DNA of 64,000 nt from Vigna angularis (GCF_016808095.1 NC_068970.1:40087630-40151629), one strand, 5' to 3'; positions 1 through 11,564 are shown, numbered from the stretch's first letter. Numbers and translations are program-made. Notes: generated by a model not told the origin, from the letters alone.

Positions 1-605
1 ATGTGGCTCGGTATGACTTTGCTTGTGCTGAAGTGAATGGCTTAGTTTATGCTGTTGGAGGCTACGGCGCAAACGGTGATAGCCTCTCCAGTGCAGAGGT
101 GTATGATCCGGATACCAACAAGTGGACGCCAATAGAAAGCCTCCGTCGCCCAAGATGGGGTTGCTTTGCCTGTGGATTTGAAGGGAAGCTCTATGTCATG
201 GGTGGAAGGTCAAGCTTTACAATTGGAAATTCCAAGTTTGTTGATGTGTACAGCCCAGAGAAGCATGGCTGGTGTGAGATGAAAAATGGGTGTGTGATGG
301 TCACTGCTCATGCAGTGCTGGGAAAGAAGTTGTTCTGTACGGAGTGGAAAAACCAGCGTAAGTTGGCAATATTCAATCCAGAGGACAATTCATGGAAAAT
401 GGTACCAGTCCCTTTGACAGGGAGTTCAAGCATTGGTTTTCGGTTTGGGATATTGGACGATAAGTTATTGCTATTCTCACTGGAGGAGGAGCCTTCATAT
501 AGGACTTTGTTGTATGATCCAAGTGCAGCACCAGGATCTGAATGGCAGACTTCTGATATAAGACCATCTGGCTTGTGCTTATGCAGTGTAACTATTAGGG
601 CATGA
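1..605 (+). CDS. F-box/kelch-repeat protein, C-terminal part (partial)
   Basis: This is the last coding exon of a gene that starts to the left of the window. The reading frame begins at base 3 with a valine codon (GTG), so no start codon lies here, and it ends with TGA at 603-605. The roughly 200 visible residues contain kelch-type blades: YAVGG followed by AEVYDPDTNKWTPI, then LYVMGG with a VDVYSPEKHGW strand, then a looser blade around ILDDKLLLF. The end, SGLCLCSVTIRA, closely resembles the C-terminus of the plant F-box/kelch proteins typified by Arabidopsis At1g67480 (recalled, not searched). Family members have an N-terminal F-box that binds SKP1 in an SCF ubiquitin ligase, while the kelch propeller selects the substrate. 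The F-box itself is outside the window, so that part of the name is inferred. The visible frame is intact. Confidence 0.85.
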   Translation, partial: VARYDFACAEVNGLVYAVGGYGANGDSLSSAEVYDPDTNKWTPIESLRRPRWGCFACGFEGKLYVMGGRSSFTIGNSKFVDVYSPEKHGWCEMKNGCVMVTAHAVLGKKLFCTEWKNQRKLAIFNPEDNSWKMVPVPLTGSSSIGFRFGILDDKLLLFSLEEEPSYRTLLYDPSAAPGSEWQTSDIRPSGLCLCSVTIRA

Positions 606-1075
606 AAGTTTGTCTGCTTCTGAGTTTAGAGACTTTGAGAGAGATTTGAACCCTTGCTATTTTAATAGGATTAGATGTTAATTTTCTGTTTTTGCTCGTT
701 CCTGGTAGTTTTATCATGGATTGCCATATCTCTGATTTGTGCTTGGACCATTTCCACAATTTCACTCAAGAAGTTGCCATCAACTTTGAGCAGAGCTAGT
801 TTAAATAAATTATGAAATTATGGCGAGCAATTTTTTTTTTTTTTTTTCTGTTGTATGTCCTTTTGTAATTGGAAAGTAATGGTATGAGATATTGAGAGCT
901 ACTTAAATGTTTATGCATTTGTTGGACTTGTGTCTCAATCTTTGTAGTGGGGCGCACATGTTCATATTTTATGTTGCAGGCATTTGCACGAACAGTGGTT
1001 GTTTAAATTGAACTATGTGCGAATAAAGGCCATGTAATAGCAGACAAAAAGAAGAAACCAAATGACTAAGTTAAG
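606..1075 (+). other. 3' flank of the F-box/kelch gene
   Basis: AT-rich non-coding sequence directly after the stop codon. It holds an AATAAA-like poly(A) signal near 804-811 and a poly(T) run at 831-847. It is probably 3' UTR passing into intergenic sequence. No other feature was seen. Confidence 0.5.
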
Positions 1076-1750
1076 AAAATTTAACGGATGTGATTTTCTT
1101 TCTGAAGATGAAGGTGGATTATTATAAAAGTAGTATTGTTTATGTTTCGGTTGTGAGGGGCTGAGTTGTCCAATGCTTCCACGTCCTCTTCTGCTCGTAT
1201 TTCGTATGTCCGACTTTCTGTCTTACCTTCTCGATTTTCTTTTCTATGCGCGGATGGGAGACCTGTGAAAGATTCTTCGATGTCAAAAGTCAGTTTGAGA
1301 ACAATGGTTTTTTCGATAGAACAGTAATAAATATGCAGTAAATGCAACCTATCTGCCACTCACCCTGGATCTGTATTTATAGTTTTCGCTATAGGTTTGG
1401 GATTAGTGAAAAGTTAATCACGGTCCAAATTCAGTCCAATAACTTTTAACCACTACTTACCTTAAACCTAGCTAATTAGCGATGTAGTCGGCCGGTCTCG
1501 CGAAGTTTGGCCTTACGATCGGCCGGCCCATATAGGCAACCTGGTTGGTTGGCGGTATGACCGGTCGGCTTCATGCGAGTTGTTGTTTCTACGGGTGGCA
1601 AGCGGTAAGGTTGCGTAATCGTGAACATACGGGCGTCCGGCCTATCACGCTCGACCCTTCCTGATGGCGAGCAGAAGGGTAGTGTGTTTGGACCATTGTG
1701 GTTACGTGGATGTCCGGTCTGTTTGGTGTCCGGTCCCTATTGGTACAGTT
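1076..1750 (-). mobile_element. LTR-like fragment, minus orientation
   Basis: A block with higher GC content than its AT-rich surroundings. It contains repeated GGCCGGTC/CGGTCGG-type motifs (about 1490-1740). On the minus strand there is a TATA-like box (ATAAATA, about 1372-1380), followed by a short open stretch of 92 codons (1081-1359) with no recognised domain. This arrangement of a GC-rich U3-like part, a TATA box and a transcribed-looking part fits a minus-strand LTR fragment. No TG...CA ends or target duplication could be fixed, so the boundaries and class are uncertain. Confidence 0.35.
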
Positions 1751-2131
1751 TACTACGAAATTTTGATAATTAAAAAAGTTTAAACTGACAGTTTAAAAAG
1801 ATTTTCAACTTAACAGTGTTAAATTAATTTTAAAAATAATAATAATTGCATTTAAACATTATTATTATTATTGTTATTATTATTTATGAAATAAGTTTGA
1901 TTTTTAAAATGGAAAACACACCAATTTTATATATCAGGTAACTGTGTATTTTTATAAAGTATGTGTATTTGAGGGAAATGATTTTGGAAACAGTAAGTGG
2001 ATGGATTTAAAAATAAAATATGTTTTATAAGAGAAGTTTGTGAGAGATTTATAAGTAATATATTTTCCGGTAAAAGTTATTTGAAATAATATAATTAAAA
2101 AATAATAAATAATTAATACAATATATTATTT
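1751..2131. other. AT-rich spacer
   Basis: Very AT-rich sequence with short poly-ATT runs. No gene or element boundary was seen here. Confidence 0.4.
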
Positions 2132-2136
2132 AGTAA

Positions 2137-3133
2137 TGTTGAATATAGTGAAAAATTAGGTATGTGATTAATGAATATACACATAAAGTTCTTTATTTAT
2201 AATATAAGAAATATAGATTAAGTCTAAAATACAAATAAGAAATAATAATAAATTACTTAAAGATAAAATATTAAGATAAGATAAAAATAATATATCTAAC
2301 ACTCCCTCTTTGATACATACAAATCGTATGTATCAAGCTTGTTATTAATATAATTTATAAAAATTTAGTGAAAATATCTACTTCTACACTCAAGTAACAC
2401 CAAATTGTTAATGATTCGTAAAAACGACATGGAAGATAAAATACCAACCCAGAAGACTCCCATAAGCAACAAATCTAGGAGGTTATTCTATGTAAATCTC
2501 TTCATGCAAATCGTCGTTGAGGAATGCATTGATAACATCTAATGGATAAATAGGTCATTGTTGAAGAGCCGCTATGGCTATAAATAAACGAACAAATGCC
2601 ATCTTTGCCACTAAAAAAACAACATATATGGACGAGTCAAACACAATGGTGACAACAGAGTGGTCATAAGAGACAACAGCGAAAGAAGACATGGATAAAC
2701 AAGAGAGAGAAACCTTAAAAATCTTAAATTCTCCAATCAAGGCACCTGAAAAAGGAAAAAGAATAACCTTGATGCTTTGAAAAATTGATTGAGGGGAGAC
2801 AGGACGTGCGACCACGCATGACAAATCTGAAAGAGGGAAAAAAGAGCGATCTCAAAGCTCTAAAGATGGTAGGTGGTGCTGCTGCCAGCAACGACAAGTG
2901 TAATGGCAAATGCAACAAACAATTTTTTCCTTAAAAGAACCTTAGGCTCTAGATACCACATTAAATATAGTGAAAAACTATATGAGATTAATTCCCCTTG
3001 TGTTGAATATACACGTAAGGTTCTTTATTTATAAAAGAAGAAATATGGGATAAGCCCGAAATATAAATAAGAAATAATAACAAACTACCTAAAAATAAAA
3101 GATAAATATAAAATAAAGATAATATATCTAACA
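2137..3133 (-). mobile_element. Deleted Ty1/copia element with ~165-175 bp LTRs
   Basis: Two similar LTRs, 2137-2301 and 2959-3133, share the GAATATACACRTAARGTTCT core and the end TATATCTAACA. Between them lie only about 650 bp. Just inside the right LTR is GGCTCTAGATACCA (2945-2958). On the minus strand this reads TGGTATCTAGAGCC, the usual copia primer-binding site for initiator tRNA-Met, so the element points leftward. On the minus strand near the left LTR, a broken frame reads VDIFTKFL and then a SLIHTICMY-like stretch, matching the C-terminal end of copia RNase H (ADIFTK...KLGMYD). Another stretch resembles the reverse transcriptase phrase EEIYIEQPPGFVA, with stops. Flanks AGTAA (2132-2136) and AGTAT (3134-3138) look like a target duplication with one change. 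Most of gag-pol is deleted. Confidence 0.75.
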
Positions 3134-3138
3134 AGTAT

Positions 3139-3917
3139 ACTAAAATTCTTTTGTTTAAATAAATAAATTTTATTTATTTATTATTATTGTTATTATAATT
3201 ATTAATTAACGAGAGAAGAAATTGGTTGGAACACTGAAAACACACAACTTGCTAGGGATAACACTTGAAAATGAAAGATACATAAGTAAAAACATAAACA
3301 ATACCCTTAAATCCCCTACCTCAGAGCATGATACACAAATGGACGGATTATCATGATACATTTCTTCAAATCTGTGCAATTAAATAGAAGTGAACATTCC
3401 AAATCTTCACAAATTCTCGTTTCCCCATCTCTAGTAATAGTAAATCATCATCACATGTGAACACAACACAAGTGATTAGAGAATAATCATAATAGAAAAA
3501 AAAACTCGGTACAACAAAGAACCATCATACTTATTCACTCACATTTATAGTCACTCATATAAGATATTTCAATATTTAAAATGACTATCATAATCTCAAC
3601 ATATAAAAAGTTTTGGATAAGAAAAGAATTGAAGTTGCTAATGTATTTGCTCTAATTTCCTTTAAAAATACTATCACGAGTATCATATCTTAAACAACCT
3701 CTACAACTCCATCTGTGTTGATTTTAGTCCAAGCCACATCAAATATTTTTGAAATGATTTAATAGCTTCAATACCTTTTTTATGTCTGATTTAGATGTCA
3801 AATAACTTCAAAATAGAAAAGTCAATCATATAATTTATCATAGATTTTTTTAAGTATTACCTTATAATTTGATGTAACCTTTGATAATGTGTATAGTATA
3901 ATCCAAATTTATTTTTT
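3139..3917. other. AT-rich intergenic sequence
   Basis: No coding frame, element terminus or repeat stood out. It leads into the tandem repeat that follows. Confidence 0.35.
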
Positions 3918-5017
3918 GTTGAAACCTTGCATGGTTTCTTATTCTCCATTGCATCCACTGAGAATAGGTAATTCCACTTATGTGAAGTTCTATGACTAAA
4001 GGACTACTTGATGTAGTTTTCTCTTACATGATTTGATCTTTACTTTGTAGTGAGAAAGTTTTTCAAAATGCTTTTAACATACTTTGGTCATAGGAACTTT
4101 ATTACTTGATTAAAAGATGTTTTTAACTTTTTAAAATATTTTTATGAGTCTGGAGTGACTTTGAAAGAAATTTTAAACAATTAGACAATCACTATAATAC
4201 ATTAGAATAACTTAAAATCATGAACAACTTTGAAGTTTCTATTTTAATCTAAGCTTTTAATAGATTAAAATCTTTGCAGTTTTGAAACCTTGTATGGTTT
4301 CTCATTCTCCATTGCATATACTAAGAATAGGTAATTTCACTTATGTGAGCTTCTTTGACCAAAGGACTATCTGATGTAGGTTTCTCTCACATGATTTGAT
4401 CTTTACTTTGTAGTGAGAAAGTTTTTCAAAATGCTTTATAACATACTTTGGTCATAGGAACTTTTTTACTTGATTAAAAGATGTTTTGAACTTGTTAAAA
4501 TATTGTTATATGAGTCTGGAGTGACTTCGAAAGAAATTTTTAAACAATTAGACAATCACTTTAATAAATTAGAATAACTTAAAATCATGAACAATTTTGA
4601 AGTTTTTATTTTAATATGAGCTTTTCATAGATTAAATTTTCTGCAGTTCTGAAACCTTGCATGGTTTCTCATTCTCTATTGCATCCACTGAGATAGGTAA
4701 ATGTGCTTATGGGAACTTCTTTCACCAAAGGACTATCTGATGTAGGTTTGTCTTACATGATTTGATTTTTACTTTGTAGTGAGAAAGTTTTTCAAAATTC
4801 TTTGTAACATACTTTGGACATAGAAACTTTTTTACTTAAAAGATGTTTTTAAGTTGTTAAAATATTGTTATATGAGTGTGGAGTGACTTTGAAGAAATTT
4901 TAAACAATTAGACAATCACTTTAATAAATTAGAATAATATAAAATCATGAACAACTTTGAAGTTTCTATTTTAATATGACCTTTTAATAGATTAAATTCT
5001 CTGTAGTTTTGCAAAGG
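3918..5017. repeat. Three tandem copies of a ~365 bp unit
   Basis: The phrase GAAACCTTG[CT]ATGGTTTC recurs at 3921, 4284 and 4651, giving unit lengths of 363 and 367 bp. Each unit runs through TTTACTTTGTAGTGAGAAAG and ACAATTAGACAATCAC in the same order, with scattered substitutions and small indels. No coding potential was seen. The copies look old and moderately diverged, and their origin is unknown. Confidence 0.85.
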
Positions 5018-5048
5018 ATTTTCACTCTATTTTAATATGTTACAATAT

Positions 5049-5435
5049 GAAGTTAATCGATAATGCCTACGAGTAAGTGAAAAAAACATTAAAACATGAT
5101 TTTAATTCATTCAAACTAACACCTACAAATTTATATTAAGGCTTTCATTTCAAAACCATTTTACATCATATCAAAAACACATTTTCAAAAACCTTTCTAA
5201 CATAGAAATAGACTCCATATTGAGTTGAATTCATTTCTTAATATGTTACAAATATGAAGTTAATCGATAATGCCTACGAGTAAGTGAAAAAAACATTAAA
5301 ACATGATTTTAATTCATTCAAACTAAACCTACAAATTTATATTAAGGCTTTCATTTCAAAACCATTTTACATCATATCAAAAACACAAGTTTTCAAAAAC
5401 CTTTCTAACATAGAAAGAGACTCCATATTAAGTTG
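5049..5435. repeat. Tandem duplication of a 207 bp unit, second copy interrupted
   Basis: GAAGTTAATCGATAATGCC occurs at 5049 and again at 5256. The two copies match closely through TAAGTGAAAAAAACATTAAA and the GACTCCATATT segment. The second copy is broken at AGTTG (5431-5435) by the large retroelement. It resumes at 15234 with AGTTGAATTCATTTCTTA, the phrase found unbroken in the first copy near 5223-5240. The first copy is therefore a natural record of the empty site. Confidence 0.88.
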
Positions 5436-8400
5436 TGTTAACACTCAATTTTGTCCGGGTTGTAAAAAATGTGTGTTTTTATTATTTTTCTTTTATTTTA
5501 GTTTACCTTTTTGTTTTATTCGATTTTTATGTATTTAGATTTTGCTTTTAATTCAATTTCTATTTTTCTTATCTGCAATTTGTTTTAATAAAGTCAATTA
5601 ATCAAAATAGTTAAAAAAAAAAATTAAAAATTAAAAAATAAAAATAATGAAAATAAATAAAATAAAATTGAAACAAAAAATAAAAAAAATTAAATTAAAA
5701 AAAAATCAAAACGTGGGAAATGGGTATGTAGGACGTGTCTGAAGGAGGGAGACCGGAAGGTTAAGGGAATTTTTCTAAGATTTTTTGGAAGGGGAAAGGG
5801 GGGAGACCAGGTGGTTAGAATAGGATAATTCCAAAGATTTTTGAGAGGATTTTGTGGGATCAGAGGGAGAGAAATCGGAGAAGGGAGGAGGGAGAGAGGG
5901 AGAAGAGAAATTTGATCAGAGGAGGAGAGGTACAAGGAACTACTGAGAAGGTAAGTCCTCATCCTTCAAGCTTCACTGCTCACCAGCGTAAATGTTTACA
6001 GTCTTGGATCATAGTATTGTTATTGGCTTGCATTTGGTTTGATGATGCTTGGTTGGGTTTTTCTGCTGGGTTTTTTTGGATTAAACATGTGATTATATTA
6101 GGATGTTACTTTGTCTGTTTTTGTACCTTTGTTTTCCATTCATCCATCATCAACGTAGATTTTGGGCTTTCCCTATCCTTTCTCATAACCATCACATAGA
6201 CTACAACCACGGCCTAAGGAGGAACGAGACTCTCTTCTTGACCCTCACCAAACATCATCCACCCCGTTGAACTTAACAGAAACCATTTTTCTCCCTTACC
6301 ACATAACAGACATTTTGCTCGCCACGCCTCATTGCTCCAGTCCATCACGCACTCACCTCCAGCACCATCCAGCACTCACCTACAACAAAACACAACAGAA
6401 AAGGGGGGCAAATACCATATGACCACGGCCATCATCTTCATCCATTTTCCTTTTCCTTTTCATCATCATTCATTCATCAGATACCCACTTCACCATCCAG
6501 ATTCACCCATGGCCATATCATGACACTCACGGTTACTACCAGCCACCCTTCAACCACCGTCTGCTTCCACTCTTTCCGCCAAAAGGCGCCATCAAAATCA
6601 CAACCCAGAACAACCAAAACCCAAGTCCATAACCCAAACCGGAAACGTTTCCATAGACTACATCATGGCCGAGAAGGGAAGGAGATAATCATCTCCCTCG
6701 CGCGCAAAAGGGAGAAGCAGGGAAGAAGAGTTGGAACGGCGGTCGGCGATGATCTCGACGGATAGCGGCGACCCTGGTTTGGTGACACTGGCCGCGGCTC
6801 GCGATGGTCGTGCTCCCTCAGGCGGCGAAGATGCGGCGCGAAGAGAGGAGAGAATCTCTCGCGAAGGCTCCGATGGCTTGCGGCGGCTCACGGCTGCCAG
6901 TCGGATGGAGGTTTGGGCGTGCGGCGGTGGCTGGAAGCAGTGACGTCGTGGCCGCCGTTGGTTTCCGGCGATTTCGAGGCTGATGGAAGGCGGTGGCGTG
7001 GTGGCCGGTTCTGGCTGGGGCGGCGACGAACCTCCGCGAAGGGAAAGAGACCTCGGGTCTCTGAGGGGCTGAGTATGAGTATTGGGAATGAAGGGGAGAT
7101 GGCAAACCCCTAGGGATTTCTGGACAAAATTGGGCCAAACCCACACCAAAAACAAAGAAAGATATTCCTCCTTGCACCCCCTGTTTTCCTTTTCACAGTG
7201 CTTTCCGCTTGGGCTTAGGCCCAGTCCGTTATTAGAAAGAAAAGTGGTTTAGACACCACTGGCAACTCCATTTACACCCCTTGCATTTGGGCTTAAGCTT
7301 TTCTGCCCAGTAATAAAAATAAAAAAGGGTTTGGGCCCAAAGAGCCTCAATTTCACTCCACACCTCTGGTTTTTATCTTTGTACCCCTATTCATGTTGGG
7401 CTTTTCTCTTGCTTTATTTTTATGCTTTTGTTTTCTTTTTATTAGTTAGTTTTTTATTGCATGTAACCCCTTGTATGATAGTCCACACGCTTTTGTTTTA
7501 TTTATATCGGATAGACTTGTTTGTTTCATTCTCCATAAAAATTACAAAAAAATAAATATTAAAATTATTCTTAAATAAAATTTACAAAAAATGTTTTAAA
7601 GGTTAAGCACACGTGTGATCGTTCGCATCGTCCTTGTGCTAAAAACCTTTCCTCTTTCTTAAATAAAAATTACAAAAATCTGTTTCAAAGGTTAAGCACA
7701 CGTGTGATCGCTCGCATCGTCCTTGTGCTAAAAAAAACCTTTTCTTTTTCTTAAATAAAAATTACAAAAAGTATGTTTCAAAGGTTAAGCACACGTGTGA
7801 TCGCTCGCATCGTCCTTGTGCTAAAAAACCTTTCTCTCTTATTTAAATAATTAAATAATGATATAAGTACTCGTGCGATCGTTCGCATTAGCCTAGTACT
7901 TAATATCTTCAATCTAAAAAAATTAAATAATGATATAAGTACTCGTGCGATCGTCCGCATCAGCCTAGTACTTAATATCTTCAATCTAAAAAATTAAATA
8001 ATGATATAAGTACTCGTGCGATCGTCCGCATCAGCCTAGTACTTAATATCTTCAATCTAAAAAATTAAATAATGGTATGAGTGCTTGTGCGATCGTCCGC
8101 ATCAGCCTAGCACTCAATACTCTTAAGTCCTCCTAAATAAGTAGATAACGGTATGAGTGCTCGTGTGATCCTTCGCATCGTCCTAGTGCTTAATATCGTT
8201 ATTTCTCTTTTAAAAAATAATTAAAAATATTTAAATACCATTCTAAAGGTATGAGTACTCGTGTGACCGTTCGCGTCGGCCTAGTACTCATTACCTTCTT
8301 TTTCTCGAAAATGTCAAAAACAAATATATAAAATCTTCAAAAACTAAAAACATCAACACTCTCAAACAAACAAACAATCTTTCGCTAGAACTACGTTACC

Positions 8401-8811
8401 CTTGATTCTTCACCAAAAATGGAGATACGTAGGAGCAAGGCCAGTCCTTGTCAGGTTCATTTCCCAAAAATACAAAATCATTTCCAAACAAATTTCTCAA
8501 GCAGTTTCAGAAAGAACTACGTAACCCTGATTTCTCATTTTGAATGAGAATACGTAGGAGCAAGGTCAATCCTTGTCGGGCCCAAAAAACTAAAAAATAT
8601 ATTTTGTTTATTTAGAGTTTTATTTTAGGGACAGTTAAACATTTTGAAAACCACATCATATTCGCGTATTTAGTTAAAGGTACTGCCTTTTGGGCAGGCG
8701 CTGTAGGGTGCTAACACTTTCCCTACGCGTAACCGACTCCCGAACCTAGAATCTGGTTTTCGCGGACTGTGTCTTATTATTTTATGGTTTTTCCGTAGTT
8801 TTCCAGAATAA
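5436..8811 (+). repeat. LTR-A, left outer LTR (+)
   Basis: A roughly 3.4-kb LTR starting TGTTAACACTC and ending just before the TGGCGACTCC site. It holds an AT-rich 5' part, a GC-rich block with several overlapping open frames (about 6190-7180), and two hairpin arrays (7590-7850 and 7850-8300). The end region (8380-8811) contains GAACTACGTTACCC and CCTACGCGTAACCGACTCCC. The GC-rich block matches LTR-C inverted: the segment around CTCGCGCGCAAAAGGGAG (6698-6715) pairs with CTCCCCTTTACGCGCGAGG-type sequence near 14088-14108. The open frames in this block are not conserved between the LTR copies and are not called as genes. Confidence 0.7.
7590..8300 (+). repeat. Hairpin repeat arrays of LTR-A
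   Basis: Two adjacent families. The first has three roughly 90-95 bp units containing GGTTAAGCACACGTGTG, a loop, then CTTGTGCTAAAAACC (7598-7835). The second has units of about 71 bp containing GATATAAGTACTCGTGCG, a loop, then CCTAGTACTTAATATC (from about 7859, 7929 and 7999). It is followed by diverged units at about 8070, 8148 and 8245 with stems GAGTGCT/AGCACTC and GAGTACT/AGTACTC. In nearly every unit the two ends are reverse complements, so each could fold into a hairpin with a conserved CGATCG-YYCGCATC-type loop. Confidence 0.85.
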
Positions 8812-8970
8812 ACTATGGTGGCGACTCCAAATCTCTTCTTTTCAAAACCCGTTTCTTTTTGGAACGTCGTCCCGTCGCGATTTCCGGTTGCGACAGATGG
8901 CTCGCGACGGGACGACGATCCAAAAAAGAAACGGGTTTTGAAAAGTGATTTTGGAGTCGCCACCATAGTT
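8812..8970. repeat. Palindromic junction with opposed primer-site motifs
   Basis: TGGCGACTCC at 8819-8828 faces GGAGTCGCCA at 8953-8962. Between them GTCGTCCCGTCGCGA (8866-8880) is repeated inverted as TCGCGACGGGACGAC (8902-8916), around a 21-base centre (8881-8901). Outside the motifs the two LTR ends continue the inverted symmetry. In total about 8390-8880 mirrors about 8902-9290. Confidence 0.9.
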
Positions 8971-9326
8971 TATTATGGAAAACTACGAAAAAACCATAAA
9001 ATGATAAGACACGGTCCGCGAAAACCAGATTCTGGGTTCGGGAGTCGGTTACGCGTAGGGAAGGTGTTAGCACCCTACAACGCCTGCCCTAAGGCAGTAC
9101 CTTTAACTAAATGCACGAATATGATGTGGTTTTCAAAATGTTTAACTATCCCTAAAACAAAATTCTAAATAAACAAAATATATTTTTTTAATTTTTTTGG
9201 GCCCGACAAGGATTGACCTTGCTCCTACGTATTCCCATTCAAAATGAGAAATCAGGGTTACGTAGTTGTTTCTGAGAGATTACTTGTAGTTTGGGAATAT
9301 TTTAGTATTTTTAATAAAGAAGGAAA

Positions 9327-9792
9327 AGGTTTTCTAGCACAAGGCCTACGCGAGCGGTCGCACGTGTGCTTAAACCTTTTCAAAATATTTTTATTTGATT
9401 TTTAACTTTTGTAAAAGAAAAGAAAAAGGTTTTCAGCACAAGGCCTACGCGAGCGGTCGCACGTGTGCTTAAACCTTTTCAAAATATTTTTATTTGATTT
9501 TTAACTTTTGTAAAAGAAAAGAAAAAGGTTTTCAGCACAAGGCCTACGCGAGCGGTCGCACGTGTGCTTAAAACCTTTTCAAAATATTTTTATTTGATTT
9601 TTTAACTTTTGTAAAAGAAAAGGAAAAGGTTTTTTTTTAGCACAAGGCCTACGCGAGCGGTCGCACGTGTGCTTAAACCTTTTCAAAATATTTTTATTTG
9701 ATTTTTAACTTTTGTAAAAGAAAAGGAAAAGGTTTTTTAGCACAAGGCCTACGCGAGCGGTCGCACGTGTGCTTAAACCTTTTCAAAATATT
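9327..9792 (-). repeat. Hairpin repeat array of LTR-B, five ~98-115 bp units
   Basis: Five near-identical units, each with GGTTTTCAGCACAAGGCC or a variant, then CGCGAGCGGTCGCACG, then GTGTGCTTAAACC. They are separated by AAAATATTTTTATTTGATTT and a poly-A/G tract. The arms GGTTT..AGCACA and TGTGCTTAAACC are complementary, with an inner GCGA/TCGC pairing. The sequence is homogeneous, which implies recent amplification. Confidence 0.9.
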
Positions 9793-9964
9793 TTTATTTG
9801 ATTTTTTTTATTTAAACTATAAATATTGTATTATTAAATATATATTTTAAGATAAGTAGATGTCTAAAATAAATAAATAGAACAAAGTAAAATAAGGAAG
9901 AAAAAAAAAATAATAATAATAATAAAAAAAAAAAATAAATAAATAAACAAAAGAAATGGAAGTG

Positions 9965-10560
9965 GCCGAACGGACGTTGGGGACAGATTCAGAATAACGA
10001 GCGTTCGTTGGGGAGAGAACGAACGTTCGTTGGGGGACAGATGGCGAACGGACGCTAAATAACGAGCGTTCGTTGTGGGGATATGGCGAACGGACGCTAA
10101 ATAACAAAAGGTGAATAACGAGCGTTCATTGAGGAAAGATGGCGAACGGACGCCTAGAACGAACGCTAAATAACGAGCGTTCTTTGTGGGGAGATGTCGA
10201 ACGGACGTTGGGGATGAAAGCCTAATAACGAGCGCTCACTGGGAAAATGGCGAACGGACGCTAAATGACGAGCGTTCGTTGTGTGGAGATGGCTAGCGGA
10301 CGCTAAATAACGAGCGTTCCTTGAGGTAAGATGGCGAACGGACGCCTAGAACGAACGCTAAATAACGAGCGCTCGTTCGGTAAAGATGGCGAACGGACGC
10401 TAAATAACGAGCGTTCGTTGTGGGGAGATGTCGAACGGACGTTGGGGATGAAAGCCTAATAACGAGCGCTCACTGGAAAAATGGCGAACGGACGCTAAAT
10501 TACGAGCGTTCGTTGTGTGGAGATGGCTAGCGGACGCTAAATAACGAGCGTTCCAAAAGA
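9965..10560. repeat. GAACGGACG / AACGAGCGTTCG tandem array with higher-order repeat
   Basis: About 15 imperfect units of roughly 35-45 bp, alternating GGCGAACGGACGCTAAAT and AACGAGCGTTCGTT with short spacers. A longer block starting CGAACGGACGCCTAGAACG (about 10142) recurs at about 10336 with the same order of variant units, so blocks of several units were amplified together. The array is CG-rich in an AT-rich setting and contains the perfect palindrome AACGAACGTTCGTT near 10018-10031. Confidence 0.88.
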
Positions 10561-11564
10561 GGCCTAAGGTTCCTGGACGTACGCTCATTTCTGGGCCTGG
10601 CCCACATGGTCAATTTCTAACCTAGAATTTTCTAGGGGTTCAGGAGGTTCATCCTCATTCCCACTCTCTAGCTCACGCCCTCTCTAGAGACCCAAGGTCT
10701 CCTGCTCGACACCACAAGTTCACCGCCCCCTCTGCCATAGCCGGCCACCGTCGCCTCAAACAGAACGCGCCTTGGCCTCGCCGGCGACCCCTCGCACCAC
10801 CAGAACCACCGTCAGCCAAGACACCACCGTCTCCACTCCTCTCTCTTCGAAAACCAGCGATTCTCAGGGATGGTTTTCCTCCGTCTTCATCTCCGATCCG
10901 CTCGTGCCATCATCACCCATCAACATCAACTTCACCATTGCTAAAGCCTCCACGACGAACACGACCACTGCCACGATAATGTCCCTCCCCGTGCCTATAC
11001 TCGTCCACCTCCTCGGCCACCTACACGGTCACCATCACCTACCAGGACAACCTTAGCGACGCCGCTGCCACCACCACACAGCAGACTACTACTTCCAAAC
11101 CGCCAACCACGAAACAATCAGCCACTCTCTTCCTCTTAAGCCTGCCCAAAGTAGGGGTTCTATGCCATGGCCTCCTTCGTCCCATTCATCCTCACCGAAA
11201 GAGTGAATCCAGTGGAGGAGACCTCGAAATTTTGAGGGTCCATTTGAGTATTGGGACGATGAGTGTGTAGTGTGCATATGAGCATGAGTGGGATAGATGA
11301 TTCTGTGACAATGGTATATGGGCTGGCGAGACAGGGGTGCATGGAGCTTATGCAGTAAGCATGCATGATGAATTTGAATGTACAGGTGAACAAAAACCTA
11401 CCTGCTGCTGGGGCTGCTGCTACTGCTAGTTGTGTATTTGGTGACCTCCTCTTGCCAGTGCCGGTGCCAATGATGACTCTGGATAATGATCCCAGATGAT
11501 GGACAGATTCAGAATAACGAGCGTTCGTTGGGGAGAGAACGAACGTTCATTGGTAATATAACGG

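Larger units (their letters stand above)
8971..11500 (-). repeat. LTR-B, inner truncated LTR (-)
   Basis: Reverse-orientation copy of the same LTR family. 8971-9290 mirrors the end of LTR-A. It continues with its own hairpin array (9327-9790), a poly-A/AT stretch (9800-9960), the GAACG array (9965-10560), and then a GC-rich block (10610-11480). That block matches the equivalent part of LTR-C: the phrase around GAGACCCAAGGTCTCCTGC matches near 13660, and the GTGCATATGAG phrase near 11270 matches near 14470. The outer end with the expected GTTGACA terminus is missing, so LTR-B is truncated where it meets the next internal segment. Confidence 0.6.

Noticed and set aside
6520..7177. Overlapping open frames of 66-165 codons on both strands
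   Set aside because: They come from a GC-rich LTR block. The frames overlap each other, show no domain, and are not kept in the inverted copies at 10740-11390 and 13870-14400.
7590..8300. CRISPR-like repeat/spacer appearance of the hairpin arrays
   Set aside because: The sequence is plant nuclear DNA inside an LTR. The spacers are repeated too, there are no cas genes, and unit length is 71-98 bp.
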